Positions 1 to 10,806 of a stretch of 64,000 bases of DNA are shown here, piece by piece. The first letter of the stretch is position 1, and every line of letters begins with the position of its first letter. Source of the stretch: Fabrea salina (lineage: Eukaryota > Ciliophora > Heterotrichea > Heterotrichida > Fabreidae); contig JALIHJ010000061.1 of assembly GCA_022984795.1 (NCBI GenBank), positions 62,001 to 126,000 of the forward strand, given 5' to 3'. Below the pieces are notes generated by a model, which saw nothing but the letters and a program-made list of their open reading frames with translations, was not told the origin of the DNA and did not search any database. A program made the position numbers and the translations under genes.

Positions 1-61
1 ATGAGTCCTTGTCAAAGGAATTCTACTATTTAATGGACCAAGAAAAGTTAAGTTAATTTAA

Positions 62-979
62 ATGAAGGAGTGGATCATAGACACAGACGCTGGCATAGAC
101 GATGCCCAAGCTTTAGTTCTTGCCTTGAACTCACCTAACTTTGCAGTGCACGCAATCTCTACTGTTTCAGGAAACGCCCACGAGGAATTTGTGTACAGTA
201 ACGTGTCCCAAGTTCTGGAAGTCTGCAATAAACAACATATTCCAATTTATAGAGGATGCTCGCGTCCTATATTAGGCTCACACATTGACGCAGGGTACTT
301 CCACGGAAAAACAGGTTTTGGAGACTACTGGGACAGTGGAAGAGTACCTCCTGACAGAAATGACCCTCAGGAGTATGCGCCCTCTATGATTGCTCGCTTA
401 GGAAGCGGAGAGCTGAACATCATTTGTTTGGGCCCCCTCACTAACTTAGCTATTGCTTACCTTATGAACCCCACACTCGAGTTTAACCAAGTAGTTGTCA
501 TGGGTGGCACACGTGACTGTGAAGGCAATGTGCAGCCCACATCTGAGTACAACTTTTACGCAGACCCTGAAGCAGCTGCTATTGTGTTTAAGCGAGCTAA
601 GCACATAGTACTTGTGCCTTGGGAAACCACTGCAGATCTAGAAGTCAGGGAAGGAGAGTTCCTTGAAAGGTGGCTAGGTCCATCGCCCTGTGGGGAGTTC
701 TTAAGAGAGCTAACTCAGTACGTGATTAGAAGAGAAGGAGCAACTTACTTGTGCGACCCGATGGCAGTGGCTGTAGCCATAGACGAGAACATAATAGCTG
801 AGTCTGAAGAAGTCCACGTTAAGATTGAAACCCAGGGAAAGTGGGGAAGGGGCCAGTGCATTTTCTTCAGAAACAAATGGGGCATCCTCAAAGAAAGAAG
901 AAAACACGTAAAAGTTGTCAGGAAAGTACACTCAGACATGTTCCACGAGTTGCTGGTCCAAAGCACAAGTAATTATTAA
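62..979 (+). CDS. Inosine-uridine preferring nucleoside N-ribohydrolase
   Basis: This 305-residue protein should hydrolyse the N-glycosidic bond of purine or pyrimidine ribonucleosides, giving base plus ribose in nucleoside salvage. The N-terminus carries the family's calcium- and ribose-binding signature DTDAGIDDA (Asp7, Asp9, Asp13, Asp14), where most relatives have Pro in place of the first Ala. The mid-protein stretch ICLGPLTNLAIA and the later CDPMAVAVA, with a metal-ligand Asp, also fit the family. Length is normal (about 310-330 residues). There is no signal peptide, so it is probably cytosolic. The ATG is preceded by AT-rich DNA. The stop lies only 2 nt before the next gene's ATG on the same strand. 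Confidence 0.93.
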   Translation: MKEWIIDTDAGIDDAQALVLALNSPNFAVHAISTVSGNAHEEFVYSNVSQVLEVCNKQHIPIYRGCSRPILGSHIDAGYFHGKTGFGDYWDSGRVPPDRNDPQEYAPSMIARLGSGELNIICLGPLTNLAIAYLMNPTLEFNQVVVMGGTRDCEGNVQPTSEYNFYADPEAAAIVFKRAKHIVLVPWETTADLEVREGEFLERWLGPSPCGEFLRELTQYVIRREGATYLCDPMAVAVAIDENIIAESEEVHVKIETQGKWGRGQCIFFRNKWGILKERRKHVKVVRKVHSDMFHELLVQSTSNY

Positions 980-981
980 AG

Positions 982-2235
982 ATGCTTGTTTTACTATGCT
1001 TGTTTGTCAGTGCTAAGTCGTTTCAACATTCAGAAGTCTATGGAAGTGTTGAGGATCTGGGCTACTACTATGTTGAAGTCCACGTAGGCACTCCTCCTGT
1101 CACTCAAACAGTTATAGTTGACACTGGAAGCACCGTAACAGCTTTTCCATGTGTGGGGTGTACTAACTGCGGGTCACACATGGACATTTACTTCGACTAC
1201 CGTAACTCCAACACTTCAAGAGTAGTCACATGCCACGAAGGAGTTCAGTGTTCTTCGTGCCACAATGATAAATGTGGCTACTCTCAAGGCTACGCTGAAG
1301 GCAGTTCGATTGCTGGGTACTTAGTTGAGGACTACTTTAGTTTTGGAAACAACCAAGAAGTAAGGTTTGTGTTTGGATGCCACACAAAAGAAACAAACAT
1401 GTTTAGGTCTCAGAAAGCCGATGGAATCATGGGGTTGGGCTTCACGAGAAGGAACAAAGGCACTCTAGTAGATGCTTTGTATGAAAGTGAAATAGTGTCT
1501 ACTGATGTACTCGGGCTGTGTTTGGGAAAGACTGATGGGTTTATGACTGTTGGGGGTTTCAACAGTTCCAACCACCTTGAGCCTATTAAGTGGGTCCCAA
1601 TGCACGAGAATCCCTTTTACTCACTTACAGTGTCAGACATCAAAGTAGGCGGAGTGAGCTTAGAAGTAGACAACCAAGACACGATTATTGACTCAGGGAC
1701 TACTTTTGCTTACTTGAGCACTAGCAGTTTCAATGCTTTTTGGAGCGAGTTCCATGAGTACTGCTCAGACCCCACCAGTTGCATTGGGGAAGTCCAAAAC
1801 ATAGCTTCGGAAAACTGCTTTAGGCTCAACGGAACTTTAGATGAGTTCATGGAGAGCTTCCCGGTGATTTCTTTGGTGGTGAACGAAACTTCAATAGAGT
1901 GGCTTCCTCAAAACTACTTAGTGAACTGGCCTGAGTTTCCCAATGTGTATTGTGTAGGTGTGTACAGAAACCACGGAAGACAGAACGTATTAGGAGGTGT
2001 CTTCATGAGAGGCCAGGATGTAGTTATTGACCGAGGGACAGAAAGAATAGGTTTTGCTCATTCTGAGTGCAGCCTTGAAGAGTTGCACGGGAGTTCAAGA
2101 AGACTTCAGTTACAAGATGAAAAGACCCATAAGACTGCTTACTTCGGGTTAATACTTTCTGTACTTGTCCTTGCAGTTGGACTTTTAAAGTTGTCCAGAA
2201 CTACCATTAGACATAACTCAATATTAGTAAATTAA
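982..2235 (+). CDS. Membrane-anchored pepsin-family aspartyl protease
   Basis: This is a 417-residue A1-family aspartic endopeptidase. Both catalytic motifs are intact: VDTGST with Asp47 and IDSGTT with Asp237. The flap and Cys-rich loops (CVGCTNCG, CSSCHNDKCGYSQGYAEGS) resemble plant and apicomplexan membrane-anchored aspartyl proteases. It opens with a short hydrophobic signal sequence (residues 1-12) and ends with a hydrophobic segment near residues 384-403 followed by a short basic tail. It is therefore probably a type I protein of the secretory or endolysosomal system, with the catalytic domain in the lumen. I see no long propeptide. The ATG lies 2 nt after the stop of the nucleoside hydrolase, so its promoter must overlap that coding sequence. 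Confidence 0.92.
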   Translation: MLVLLCLFVSAKSFQHSEVYGSVEDLGYYYVEVHVGTPPVTQTVIVDTGSTVTAFPCVGCTNCGSHMDIYFDYRNSNTSRVVTCHEGVQCSSCHNDKCGYSQGYAEGSSIAGYLVEDYFSFGNNQEVRFVFGCHTKETNMFRSQKADGIMGLGFTRRNKGTLVDALYESEIVSTDVLGLCLGKTDGFMTVGGFNSSNHLEPIKWVPMHENPFYSLTVSDIKVGGVSLEVDNQDTIIDSGTTFAYLSTSSFNAFWSEFHEYCSDPTSCIGEVQNIASENCFRLNGTLDEFMESFPVISLVVNETSIEWLPQNYLVNWPEFPNVYCVGVYRNHGRQNVLGGVFMRGQDVVIDRGTERIGFAHSECSLEELHGSSRRLQLQDEKTHKTAYFGLILSVLVLAVGLLKLSRTTIRHNSILVN

Positions 2236-2286
2236 TGATGCCATATTGCAGAAGTTTAGGTCAATAGAAATAACAGTAAATTAAAT

Positions 2287-5200
2287 ATGAAAAGCCTGGC
2301 AAAGTTTTCTAGTAGCTCTTTTCTGGTTCAGTTTTTGTCTGGATCCAACTGTACTTCGAAGATTTCGAAGTTCAGAATTAAGTTAACACAGACTGTTTTT
2401 AGGATCTTTTATGCAGTTTCCAAAAAAAGGTTGAAACTTAGAAACAACATCAGTATGCAAAAAACCAAAATCCTGCTAGGAAACGCTATATTTACGCTTC
2501 AGATGATGAGTTTTCTGTGGTATGAAGACTACGGAATGAAGGGCTGGGAGTCTTACTCTGCCTTTCGGGTGGCTTTGCGGACAGTCAACTTTGACGTGTT
2601 GGTGGTTTACTTGTCTTCAGCTTACTTCTGGATATCTTTTAGTTTGTGGTTGACTTTTTCCACCACTGTGGGTTTGGGCATTACTGGGCTTTTAGTTCAC
2701 TTCAAGAAGAGTGTTCCCACCATCTTTAAGTTTGCTCTGACGAAGGCCCTGGAGTTCATAGCAGGGGTGGGTTTTATTCCAGCAGTGAGTTTCAGTGTTA
2801 TAGGTTTGAGTCACTCAGTCACTAAAAGAGTGGACATTTCTGAGTACACTACTTTTGACTTTGAACTTAAAGAGTACCACGGGTTGTTGTTGGCTGTGAA
2901 CTTGGTTTTGGTGTTGGGGCTGTACACTTGTTTCCACACCTTTACTTCGGAGATGAGGCACTCTTTGTCTGGGCAAGACTTAACTGCAGTGTGCACTTCG
3001 AAGTACAGAGTTCGGGAAGGACTGTTGGTAGTTGGGATTTCGGGGTCTAAGTTGTTGCTTTTGGAAGAAAGGCCTTACTTGCACCTTAACTTAGTTGCAG
3101 TAGTTGCACTCTACATGGCTGTTCAGTACCTGCAGAACCTGCCCTACTACTCATTCTTCACTAACTGTGTGCGGTGTGCTGGTTTTTTGGTGCTTGGTTT
3201 GGAAGCACTGGTTTTTGTGGTGAGTTACTGGCAAGACAACGCTTTCTTGACTGTGTTGCTGACTTGTTTTGTGGTTCCGCTTTGTTTGGTTCCACTCAAA
3301 ACTCTGTTTGAGCACAGGTACTCCTCGATAGAGGCTTCGATTCAGAGCAAGTTCCACAAAGCAGAGTCTCTTGAAACCTTTGAACTCTACATAAGGAAGT
3401 ATCTGATTAACAACCCTGTTGAGCAACGCAGTGAACTCATTAGAGTCTTTGGAAGGTGCTTTGACAAAGCAACTTTCAGACACAAAAAGAAACTCTACGT
3501 GTGGGAAACTAACTTGTGTCTTTACGCATTCAAAAACGAAAGACTGGCTCGACTGAAGGTTTGGAAGTGCATTGGCAAAGAAAGCGACCTAGAAACTGAG
3601 TATCAAGAGTTCTGTTGCAGACAAGCCTTTGGAAAGAAAACCTTCGAAGACCTTGAGTACATCAAGTACCTCTGGAAACTCTCCAAAGTCACTGACAGAG
3701 ACAACGCTCTCTGCCACCAACTAATCAACTTCTGGAGCGAACTCACTTCTTCACACCCCAAAATCCAAGTACTGCGCAACCTCAGCAAAAGCGTCGACAA
3801 ACTAATCCGCAAAATCCAGAAAACTGCTGAAAAACTGATAGAACAGAACAAAAGCAACCCAGACGTCTGCAACATCTACGGGTCTTTCCTGAACGACATC
3901 CTCTTTGACAACGAAAAAGCCCTCAGACTCACTCGACTGGCAGAACTAATCAGCTCTTACAACAGTGCAAACAACAAGTACTCCTCCAAACTCAAGTTCT
4001 TCGACAAAGACAACGGACTCTTGCTGATCTCAGCAGACCCAGAGAACCTAGGAGTTGTTATATACGCCAACACCAAAGCAGCCAGTATCCTAGAAACCTC
4101 AGTGGACACTATGCTTGGCTCAGACTTCAAGTCACTGATTCCTCCTCCCTACGACTCCTTCCACAACCAGGTCTTAGAAAGGTTCCTTCTGTACTCAGAA
4201 CAACCCAAGCTGAGATTCCCTGAAAACTTTGCAATTCTGAACCACAAAGGCTACCTGGTAGAAATAACCATGTACTCCAAAGCCATTTCCCTCGAAAGTT
4301 ACCCAATTCTTAGTTTCCTGTTCAGAGAAGTGGACTCTGAAAGAGAAGTAGCTATAGTTTCAGAAACAGGCATCATAAACAGCCACAGCCAAAACTTCGC
4401 TACAAAACTAGGCTACGATACTGACATCCAAGGCCTAAGCATATCCAGCATGTTCCCCGACTTCGAATCAATACTAGACCCAAACAAAGCCCATTTCTTG
4501 AAGGTAAATGGAAAAAGACTAGCTATCATCAGCAAAGAAGTGCTTGTACAAAACTTAGCGTTAAAGTTTCTCTGGATAGTTTCACAAGAAGAAGAATTAG
4601 AAGCTCTCAGCAAACTAACCTTTCTAGAGTCAGCTGATAACAAAGACTCAAGTCGAAAAATGAGCTCCATGTCTTTTATCGATTCTATTCAAAACGAAAG
4701 AAGCAATGTGAAATTCCAAGAAAATGACTTTAGCCCAATAGACACAATCAGTCCTTTTTGCGAGAATTCTGAACCCTCACCTCAAATAAATCTAACAGAG
4801 TCAAAAAAAGGGTCAACCAGTTCATTGAGTGCAGGCAAAGTTTTTTCTAAAACTAGGTCTGCTGAAAAACTCTACACAAGGATCAAAAAGTCTGTGAAGA
4901 TTTTTAGGTGGTTTTTGTTTATTTCGATTGTGTCAATCTTAGCAACTTATAGTCTGATGATTTTTTACACCAGAGAAGCAGCAGAAAGGGCTAAAAGCTT
5001 CGAAGGCGTGAATAGCTTCAATGACCTCAAAATAAAGATTATAGAAACTGCTGTGTACGCTAGAGGGACTGACATCTACTCTAAACTTCAAAATGAAGGA
5101 GGCATCATCACACTACAAAACTTAGTTTCCACACATGCAGACGACCTAAATGAACTTATAAGTATCAATTACGAGGATAAACTAAAAGAGTGCCCTGCTT

Positions 5201-6477
5201 CAAAGATTTACTTAGACAGTTTAGTCCCTGTTTGGGAGAACTACTACACTCCCCAACTCAGGTTCATGAACCTCATAGATGCTACTTCTATGTTTGTCCA
5301 GCAAGCTAGGAGCTTAAGCAACTCAACTTTTGGAACAACTAAGTACTACAATAACCTTTTCTTTGTGGTAACCAACGGAGCAGGGCCCATGTTCCACAAA
5401 GTAGACAAAGCTCTGGATGGGTTTATTCAGTGTGATGTGGACTTTGTCAGTGAAGTTAATGTATATATGAACAGTTTAATGATAGGAGTGAGTGTTCTAC
5501 TCATGGTATGTTTTTGCATACTAACAGGAAGCAGTCTTGAAATCAACAGAAAGCTGAACAGCTACTGGGGCGAAATGCAGAATCTAGGCATGAAAACTTA
5601 CCACGAGCTGAGACAAACTATCATTCTAAGGCTTTCGGACATTCACGGTGAGATCGATCTTAATACTGGCGAAAACCAAAACTTAAAGAAAACAGAAGTA
5701 AACACTGTAAGTCTAGGAATTTTGAAAAGCTACGTAACAAGACTACTGATATTCGTAGTAGTTTCTAGTGCATTTTATTTTGTTACTCACTTTGTGTTTT
5801 ATAGGCAATGCGAGTACTACTTAGAAAACAGACCTTTGTACATGCAGTACTATAAAAACCTTCAAAGTTACCTAATGGAAACTCACTTTTGGGCAGCTGA
5901 AGCTACTTTTTGTTCTACACCTTTTGGGATTACTGACAACATACAAAACGCATTTCTGTTCGGTTCTCCTGTAGAAGAGTACTTGAGAGTTTCTTTAGAA
6001 GTTAAGGACCGCTTGAGTTTAGTGCACCAAAAAAACATCAAAGACCAAATAGGCGAGCAAACAAAAACCAGACTGTTTGAAACAATCCAACCAGAAGAAG
6101 TACCTAACCTCAAAAAAGGACTTTACAGTGCTTACTTGTCAATACTAGAAAGCTACTCCAACTCAGTAGCTATTTCAGGAATAGAGCAACTAGAGCACTT
6201 CGTAACTCTCCACAACTACAACAAAGAAATCAGGAACCAAACTGAATTAACATTCGAAATAGCTAACTCAGAGTCAGACGACCTGATTGAAAAAGAGCTG
6301 CAAGGAATGATGGTGTTCACAATAGCCTACGGAGTGACTTCGATGCTGTTGTTCTTCTTAGTGTACCTTCCTTTCTTGAGAAAAGAAGAAAAAAGAATCG
6401 AAGTAATGAAAGCAGTGGGGTACTTAATCCCTATGCAAGAAGAACTCGAAAGGAAAAAGAAACAAGCTTCCTACTAA
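2287..6477 (+). CDS. TmcB-like multi-pass membrane protein with PAS domain
   Basis: This 1,396-residue protein has a multi-pass N-terminal half, with hydrophobic segments from about residue 65 to 350. A soluble helical region and a PAS-like domain follow at roughly 570-690 ([18 protein letters not shown], then [12 protein letters not shown]). A second membrane block contains segments near 870-890, 1065-1080, 1155-1175 and 1345-1365. The order (membrane region, helical linker, PAS, C-terminal membrane region) matches the large 'tiny macrocysts protein B'-like family expanded in ciliates. These proteins may be membrane sensors; no ligand or enzymatic output is evident. A Ser-rich region (about 785-850) separates the PAS domain from the second membrane block. 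Family assignment is fairly secure, function unknown. Confidence 0.8.
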   Translation: MKSLAKFSSSSFLVQFLSGSNCTSKISKFRIKLTQTVFRIFYAVSKKRLKLRNNISMQKTKILLGNAIFTLQMMSFLWYEDYGMKGWESYSAFRVALRTVNFDVLVVYLSSAYFWISFSLWLTFSTTVGLGITGLLVHFKKSVPTIFKFALTKALEFIAGVGFIPAVSFSVIGLSHSVTKRVDISEYTTFDFELKEYHGLLLAVNLVLVLGLYTCFHTFTSEMRHSLSGQDLTAVCTSKYRVREGLLVVGISGSKLLLLEERPYLHLNLVAVVALYMAVQYLQNLPYYSFFTNCVRCAGFLVLGLEALVFVVSYWQDNAFLTVLLTCFVVPLCLVPLKTLFEHRYSSIEASIQSKFHKAESLETFELYIRKYLINNPVEQRSELIRVFGRCFDKATFRHKKKLYVWETNLCLYAFKNERLARLKVWKCIGKESDLETEYQEFCCRQAFGKKTFEDLEYIKYLWKLSKVTDRDNALCHQLINFWSELTSSHPKIQVLRNLSKSVDKLIRKIQKTAEKLIEQNKSNPDVCNIYGSFLNDILFDNEKALRLTRLAELISSYNSANNKYSSKLKFFDKDNGLLLISADPENLGVVIYANTKAASILETSVDTMLGSDFKSLIPPPYDSFHNQVLERFLLYSEQPKLRFPENFAILNHKGYLVEITMYSKAISLESYPILSFLFREVDSEREVAIVSETGIINSHSQNFATKLGYDTDIQGLSISSMFPDFESILDPNKAHFLKVNGKRLAIISKEVLVQNLALKFLWIVSQEEELEALSKLTFLESADNKDSSRKMSSMSFIDSIQNERSNVKFQENDFSPIDTISPFCENSEPSPQINLTESKKGSTSSLSAGKVFSKTRSAEKLYTRIKKSVKIFRWFLFISIVSILATYSLMIFYTREAAERAKSFEGVNSFNDLKIKIIETAVYARGTDIYSKLQNEGGIITLQNLVSTHADDLNELISINYEDKLKECPASKIYLDSLVPVWENYYTPQLRFMNLIDATSMFVQQARSLSNSTFGTTKYYNNLFFVVTNGAGPMFHKVDKALDGFIQCDVDFVSEVNVYMNSLMIGVSVLLMVCFCILTGSSLEINRKLNSYWGEMQNLGMKTYHELRQTIILRLSDIHGEIDLNTGENQNLKKTEVNTVSLGILKSYVTRLLIFVVVSSAFYFVTHFVFYRQCEYYLENRPLYMQYYKNLQSYLMETHFWAAEATFCSTPFGITDNIQNAFLFGSPVEEYLRVSLEVKDRLSLVHQKNIKDQIGEQTKTRLFETIQPEEVPNLKKGLYSAYLSILESYSNSVAISGIEQLEHFVTLHNYNKEIRNQTELTFEIANSESDDLIEKELQGMMVFTIAYGVTSMLLFFLVYLPFLRKEEKRIEVMKAVGYLIPMQEELERKKKQASY

Positions 6478-6487
6478 TAATATAAAT

Positions 6488-7597
6488 ATGGGTTCATCGT
6501 GTTCGTGCTATAAAGAAAAGGACTTGGACGCACAGCAAATAGCTATTCAAGGGGAAAACTTTCAGAAAAAACAAAAAAATAGTTTGGCATCTGAACTGCA
6601 AGCAGTAAATCAAGTGCGTTCTCCCCTTTCTCTAGATATTGAAATAGGAAGTATAATAAAACTCCAAAGTTTATTCCGTGGATACATCGACCGCAAGAAA
6701 GTAAAGCAACTACTAAACTCTACTGAACCACAAGAAGCCCCCAACTTCAACTCGAAAATCAAATCTAGCTTACATGAAATCAAAGGGGAAATTCCAGATT
6801 ACTCTAACCCCGCCACGGTATTGGCTTCTCGTAAATTAGGCCCATTTGAATACGACGAACTTAATGACGGAGTCCCTTGCGAAAAAAAAAGCCCAGTTCA
6901 GCTAGAAAACGGCGCAGTGTATATAGGCGAGTGGAGCAAAAACTGGGAAAGACACGGAAAAGGAATTCAAGTGTGGACTGACGGAAGCAAGTATGAAGGA
7001 ATGTGGAAAAGCGACAGGGCTAATGGAAAAGGCAGACTGATTCACGGAGACGGAGACATTTACGAAGGTGAATGGAAAGACGACAAAGCTCATGGCTACG
7101 GAGTATACATGCACACCGACGGAGCTAAGTACGAAGGCTACTGGAAAGACGACAAACAGCACGGTTTTGGATGCGAAACTTGGCCAGACGGAGCTAAGTA
7201 CGAAGGAGAGTATATGTACGGAAAGAAGCACGGCAAAGGCAAGTTCAACTGGGCTGACGGAAGTTTGTACGAAGGAGAGTTTCAAGATAACAACATACAT
7301 GGTTTTGGAACTTACTGCTGGAACGACGGAAGGAAGTACGTAGGTGACTGGAAGTTGAACAAGATGGACGGCAAAGGCACGTTTACTTGGTCAGACGGAA
7401 GGTCTTACAAAGGAGACTACATTGACGATAAGAAACAAGGATACGGAGTGTTCCAGTGGCCTGATGGAAGGAAGTACGAAGGAAGCTGGTTCAACGGAAA
7501 ACAGCACGGAAGCGGAGTGTACACGACTGCCAAAGCAGAGAAACGAGAAGGCGAGTGGAAAGAAGGCAAAAGAGTCAAATGGACTTCGGTTAACTAA
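6488..7597 (+). CDS. N-myristoylated IQ and MORN-repeat protein
   Basis: This is a 369-residue protein. The N-terminus MGSSCSC fits N-myristoylation at Gly2 followed by palmitoylation of nearby cysteines, so stable membrane attachment is likely. An IQ-like calmodulin-binding motif follows at about residues 56-76 ([16 protein letters not shown]). The C-terminal two thirds are about ten MORN repeats of 23 residues with the pattern YEGxWxxxxxHGxGxxxWxDGxK. MORN proteins often bind membranes or scaffold cortical and ciliary structures, and some act with radial spokes or phosphoinositide kinases; no kinase domain is present here. The gene begins 10 nt after the TmcB-like gene. Acylation and scaffolding are inferred from sequence motifs. 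Confidence 0.88.
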   Translation: MGSSCSCYKEKDLDAQQIAIQGENFQKKQKNSLASELQAVNQVRSPLSLDIEIGSIIKLQSLFRGYIDRKKVKQLLNSTEPQEAPNFNSKIKSSLHEIKGEIPDYSNPATVLASRKLGPFEYDELNDGVPCEKKSPVQLENGAVYIGEWSKNWERHGKGIQVWTDGSKYEGMWKSDRANGKGRLIHGDGDIYEGEWKDDKAHGYGVYMHTDGAKYEGYWKDDKQHGFGCETWPDGAKYEGEYMYGKKHGKGKFNWADGSLYEGEFQDNNIHGFGTYCWNDGRKYVGDWKLNKMDGKGTFTWSDGRSYKGDYIDDKKQGYGVFQWPDGRKYEGSWFNGKQHGSGVYTTAKAEKREGEWKEGKRVKWTSVN

Positions 7598-7631
7598 AAC
7601 TTAACACCATGGAAACTAAGTTGTATTATAA

Positions 7632-9116
7632 ATGTCAGGAAAGTACATTCCACCACCCAAAAGGGGGTTGGTAGAAGCATCTGATAACAAGTTTAAGAAC
7701 TTTTTGATGAGCAGACCAGCAGCCAAAAACAAGGTCAAAGCCCAAACTCCTTGGGGCAACAGAGATCGCAGAAATGGGTATTTAGACCAGGCCATTTTCG
7801 ATAAGACTGAAAATTTGTACCAAAAAGTATCGAGTGAGCCAGTGGATTTCGGAGTTTTTGAAGACGTTCCTATTGAAGTTAGTGAAAACACTCCTTTCAT
7901 GGAGAACTTCGAAGTTTGCGACGTGAATCCTGTTCTTTTGGAAAATGTCAAAAAGATGGGCTACTCCACTCCAACGCCTATTCAGAAGTACGCTATTCCC
8001 GTTTCACTCATCAGAAGGAACCTCATGGCTTGCGCACAAACAGGTTCTGGAAAAACTGCAGCTTTCTTATTCCCTATGCTAGCCAAAATGCTCAATGACG
8101 GCCCTCCTCCATCCACTGGCGTCAAAACTGCACACCCTATTGGACTGATACTTGCTCCTACACGCGAACTCTCTATCCAGATTTATGAAGAAGCTCTGAA
8201 ATTCGCACACACAACAGGTATCCGAGTGGTAGTAGTGTATGGCGGTGCAGACCCCAGGTCCCAGGCACAAGAACTCTTGAGAGGAGCGGACATCATAGTT
8301 GCTACACCTGGAAGGCTAATTGACTTTATGAACAGAGGAAGGCTCAACTTAGGACTGATTAGGTACCTTGTGCTGGACGAAGCAGACAGAATGCTCGACA
8401 TGGGATTTGAGCCCCAAATCCAAACAATACTTAAAGAGATTCCTGAGTCCCGGGAAACAATAATGTGCTCTGCAACCTTTCCACAGTCAATCCAAAGCTT
8501 GGCATCTGAGTTCTTAAAGGACTATGTGTTTTTGTCAATAGGGAAAGTAGGTTCTACTTCAGAAAACATCACACAAGAAATTCATTATGTTGACGAAGGA
8601 GAAAAAAAAAACTTCCTAAGTAGGTTACTTCAAGGAGTCAAGGAACTAGTAGTTATCTTTGTAGAGACCAAAAGGACAGCTGACTTCTTAGAAGAGTTCT
8701 TAAGAGGCTGCGGGTACTCAGTTACTTGCATCCACGGAGACAGAACTCAGCCTGAAAGGGAAAAAGCTTTCAAAGAGTTCAAAAGCAAACAGAAACCTAT
8801 AATGGTGGCAACAGACGTGGCGTCTAGAGGACTTGACATTCCCAACGTGGGCTACGTAATCAACTACGACCTTCCAAACAACATTGAAGACTACGTCCAC
8901 AGAATCGGCAGAACTGGAAGGATAGGCAAAGAAGGAGTTGCTATTGCTTTGATGAACGACAAAAACAAGCCTATACTCAAAGACCTCTACAGCATGTTTT
9001 GTGAAACCAACCAAGCAATTCCTGATTGGTTCGAAGAGATGTACAGAAGCAATGTAATTCACGCAAGGAGAGGACGAGGCAGGCGTCCCTATCGGAGTAA
9101 TCGGCATTATTTTTAA
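7632..9116 (+). CDS. DDX3: DDX3/Ded1-type DEAD-box RNA helicase
   Basis: This is a 494-residue ATP-dependent RNA helicase. Motifs appear in order: a Q-motif region (GYSTPTPIQKYAIP), motif I AQTGSGKT (about 135-142), PTRELSIQ, TPGRL, DEAD (249-252), SAT (about 280), then in the second RecA-like domain VATDVASRGLDIP and HRIGRTGR (about 423). The opening SGKYIPPPKR is the sequence typical of DDX3/Ded1 and helps confirm the start. The C-terminus is a short Arg/Gly-rich tail. Ded1-type enzymes remodel mRNA 5' regions during translation initiation. The N- and C-terminal extensions are shorter than in animals. Confidence 0.95.
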   Translation: MSGKYIPPPKRGLVEASDNKFKNFLMSRPAAKNKVKAQTPWGNRDRRNGYLDQAIFDKTENLYQKVSSEPVDFGVFEDVPIEVSENTPFMENFEVCDVNPVLLENVKKMGYSTPTPIQKYAIPVSLIRRNLMACAQTGSGKTAAFLFPMLAKMLNDGPPPSTGVKTAHPIGLILAPTRELSIQIYEEALKFAHTTGIRVVVVYGGADPRSQAQELLRGADIIVATPGRLIDFMNRGRLNLGLIRYLVLDEADRMLDMGFEPQIQTILKEIPESRETIMCSATFPQSIQSLASEFLKDYVFLSIGKVGSTSENITQEIHYVDEGEKKNFLSRLLQGVKELVVIFVETKRTADFLEEFLRGCGYSVTCIHGDRTQPEREKAFKEFKSKQKPIMVATDVASRGLDIPNVGYVINYDLPNNIEDYVHRIGRTGRIGKEGVAIALMNDKNKPILKDLYSMFCETNQAIPDWFEEMYRSNVIHARRGRGRRPYRSNRHYF

Positions 9117-9144
9117 CCTTTCGTAGTTAGTCTAGTTACATTAG

Positions 9145-10443
9145 TTAAATAACACTTGTTTGTGAAACGAAGTCAGGAGCTAGTCTTTGGTAGAGCAAGT
9201 CTAGGTCTTCTGGGGGGCATCTAGTTCCGTAGTCACTTAGTAGTTTCCAAAGCTTTTCGCTCGAAAGCACTTGTTGGTTACTTAGAGTTTTAAAGGCAAA
9301 CTCTGCTTCTTTAGCAGTTAAGCACTTAGCTGATGCAATTTGCATCTCGGAGCTGATGTAAACTTCTATGAACTTAATGAGCTTAGAAAGAGTTTCGTAA
9401 GAAAAAGGCTGGACTCTTTTAGCCGGAATTCGGTTTTTTATGAGTTGTAGGTACTCTGAGTTCTTAGGAGACAGCATTTGTGTAAAGGACTGTTGGTTGA
9501 GTTTGCCGCCTTGGTGGAAGTGTTCAAAGAGTTTGTCACAGTTGTAAGCCAAAGGCACTTGTAACTCGTACAAAATGTTTTGGAAGTCTCTGAGAGTTAA
9601 GAAGCCTTGGTTGTTGATATCAAACAGCTTAAAAGAGTCTAGTAAAGTGAAGTCAGGGCAAATAGCTAAGTCTTCACGTATTCTTTCAAGGTTGCTTTGA
9701 AGTCCTATAATTAACTGGAAAAAGTTAATGAGTTTCCGGTAGAGTTCTTCAGTGTGGTTATCTGAAGGGTTGTTTTTGTACTTAGAAAAGCTTTTCTGTG
9801 CACACAAACAACTTAAAAACTCAGTGTAAGTAATTACATTGTCGGAGTTTTTGTCAAACCTTTTGAAAATAGCTAAGATGTCTGAGTGGGGTACTTGCAT
9901 TCCTAAAGAGTGGAAGAACTGCTGGATGCTTCTTTCGTTGATTCCTTCTTTGGAACTCAAACTAGAAAAAGCCCCCACTAAGCTGAAGTTAGGGTTGCTG
10001 CTTAGTCTTTGCTTGCCTTCTTCAATGATTTTAAGGGTCTTGATTTCTGCCTGCAGAACCTCTGAAAACAAATTTAATGCTTTTGGAAAAGGCTGAGTGT
10101 ATGCAGTTTGTGCTAGGTGGTCTTTTAACTGGGAGTCAGTGTAAGGAATAACTATTCCACAAAAGTCTTGGAAGCTAAGTTTTCCGTCAGAGTTGGAGTC
10201 GTACTGCAGTATGAGTTTCCAAACAAAGTCTCCAGTGACTTCTAAACCCATAAACTCCACAAACCTCATTAAGTTGCTGTAAGTAATTTCAGCTGAGCTT
10301 TGTGAGAGTTCGTTAAAAAGCGAGTGCAACTCAAAATACGGACTTTGGCAAAGAGCAAGTCTGAGCCCCTCAATCTGCTTCTCAGCACTAGCTACTCTGA
10401 TAAAGTAGTCAGCAACCAATTGTTTAGTGTCTTTGTTAAGCAT
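9145..10443 (-). CDS. EF-hand protein, unknown function
   Basis: This is a 432-residue soluble protein starting at MLNKDTKQ. An open frame continues further upstream to about 10692, but it has no good start, runs antisense through the LC8 gene, and codes for implausible hydrophobic sequence. Three EF-hand-like loops are visible: DSNSDGKLSFQDF from about residue 82, DKNSDNVITYTEF from about 197, and a degenerate DINNQGFLTLRDF near 285. The first two have good calcium-ligand positions. The repeating pattern of helical modules resembles PPEF- or calmodulin-like axonemal EF-hand proteins, but I cannot name an orthologue. It diverges from the LC8 gene across 42 bp, and its ATG lies in the palindrome CATTATAATG. 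Confidence 0.8.
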   Translation of the reverse strand: MLNKDTKQLVADYFIRVASAEKQIEGLRLALCQSPYFELHSLFNELSQSSAEITYSNLMRFVEFMGLEVTGDFVWKLILQYDSNSDGKLSFQDFCGIVIPYTDSQLKDHLAQTAYTQPFPKALNLFSEVLQAEIKTLKIIEEGKQRLSSNPNFSLVGAFSSLSSKEGINERSIQQFFHSLGMQVPHSDILAIFKRFDKNSDNVITYTEFLSCLCAQKSFSKYKNNPSDNHTEELYRKLINFFQLIIGLQSNLERIREDLAICPDFTLLDSFKLFDINNQGFLTLRDFQNILYELQVPLAYNCDKLFEHFHQGGKLNQQSFTQMLSPKNSEYLQLIKNRIPAKRVQPFSYETLSKLIKFIEVYISSEMQIASAKCLTAKEAEFAFKTLSNQQVLSSEKLWKLLSDYGTRCPPEDLDLLYQRLAPDFVSQTSVI

Positions 10444-10485
10444 TATAATGGTTGAATCAACCTTACAGTTACCAAGAATAATTAA

Positions 10486-10800
10486 ATGGCAGAAGAAGGA
10501 AACGGAGTAGAGCTGCGGCCATTCCAAGACGCCCGGGTGCTTTGGCCTCCTGACATGCCAGACGACATGCTTGAAGATGCAGTTAAAACTGCAAAAGAAC
10601 TCAAAAACAAACACGACATCGAAAAAGACGGTGAAAAAGTAGCGCGAGAAATCAAACAGCACTTTGACCAAAAGTGGAACCCTTACTGGCACGTAGTAGT
10701 AGGGAAGGGGTTTGGGTCACACTGCACTCACGAGTCAAGACGGTTTGTCTACTTCTACCTGGACAAGTACGCCTTCATGATATATAAAATCGGTTTCTAG
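10486..10800 (+). CDS. DYNLL: Dynein light chain, LC8/DYNLL family
   Basis: This 104-residue protein closely matches LC8. The diagnostic block FDQKWNPYWHVVVGKGFGSH and the dimer and peptide-groove strand HESRRFVYFYLDKYAFMIYKIG are both present. LC8 is a dimeric hub subunit of cytoplasmic and axonemal dyneins, and also binds radial spokes and other partners. The N-terminal extension before the DMPDDMLEDAV helix is about ten residues longer than in animals. An out-of-frame ATG at 10448 would make a 20-codon upstream ORF if the transcript began before it, but leaders are probably too short to include it. The stop is 6 nt before the NCKX gene's ATG. Confidence 0.96.
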   Translation: MAEEGNGVELRPFQDARVLWPPDMPDDMLEDAVKTAKELKNKHDIEKDGEKVAREIKQHFDQKWNPYWHVVVGKGFGSHCTHESRRFVYFYLDKYAFMIYKIGF

Positions 10801-10806
10801 GTAAAA

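Noticed and set aside
1-61. Possible end of another gene at the left edge
   Set aside because: Frames are open for only 10-18 codons before stops and contain nothing recognisable, so neither gene nor strand can be assigned.
970-985. A 13-nt GT-AG segment linking the nucleoside hydrolase to the protease
   Set aside because: Removal gives a frame that does not match the protease, the size differs from 15, and both proteins are complete as separate genes.
10444-10692. Upstream extension of the EF-hand gene to 10692 on the minus strand
   Set aside because: It begins without a suitable start, runs antisense through the LC8 gene and encodes Phe/Val-rich sequence unlike the rest; MLNKDTKQ at 10443 has an AT-rich leader.
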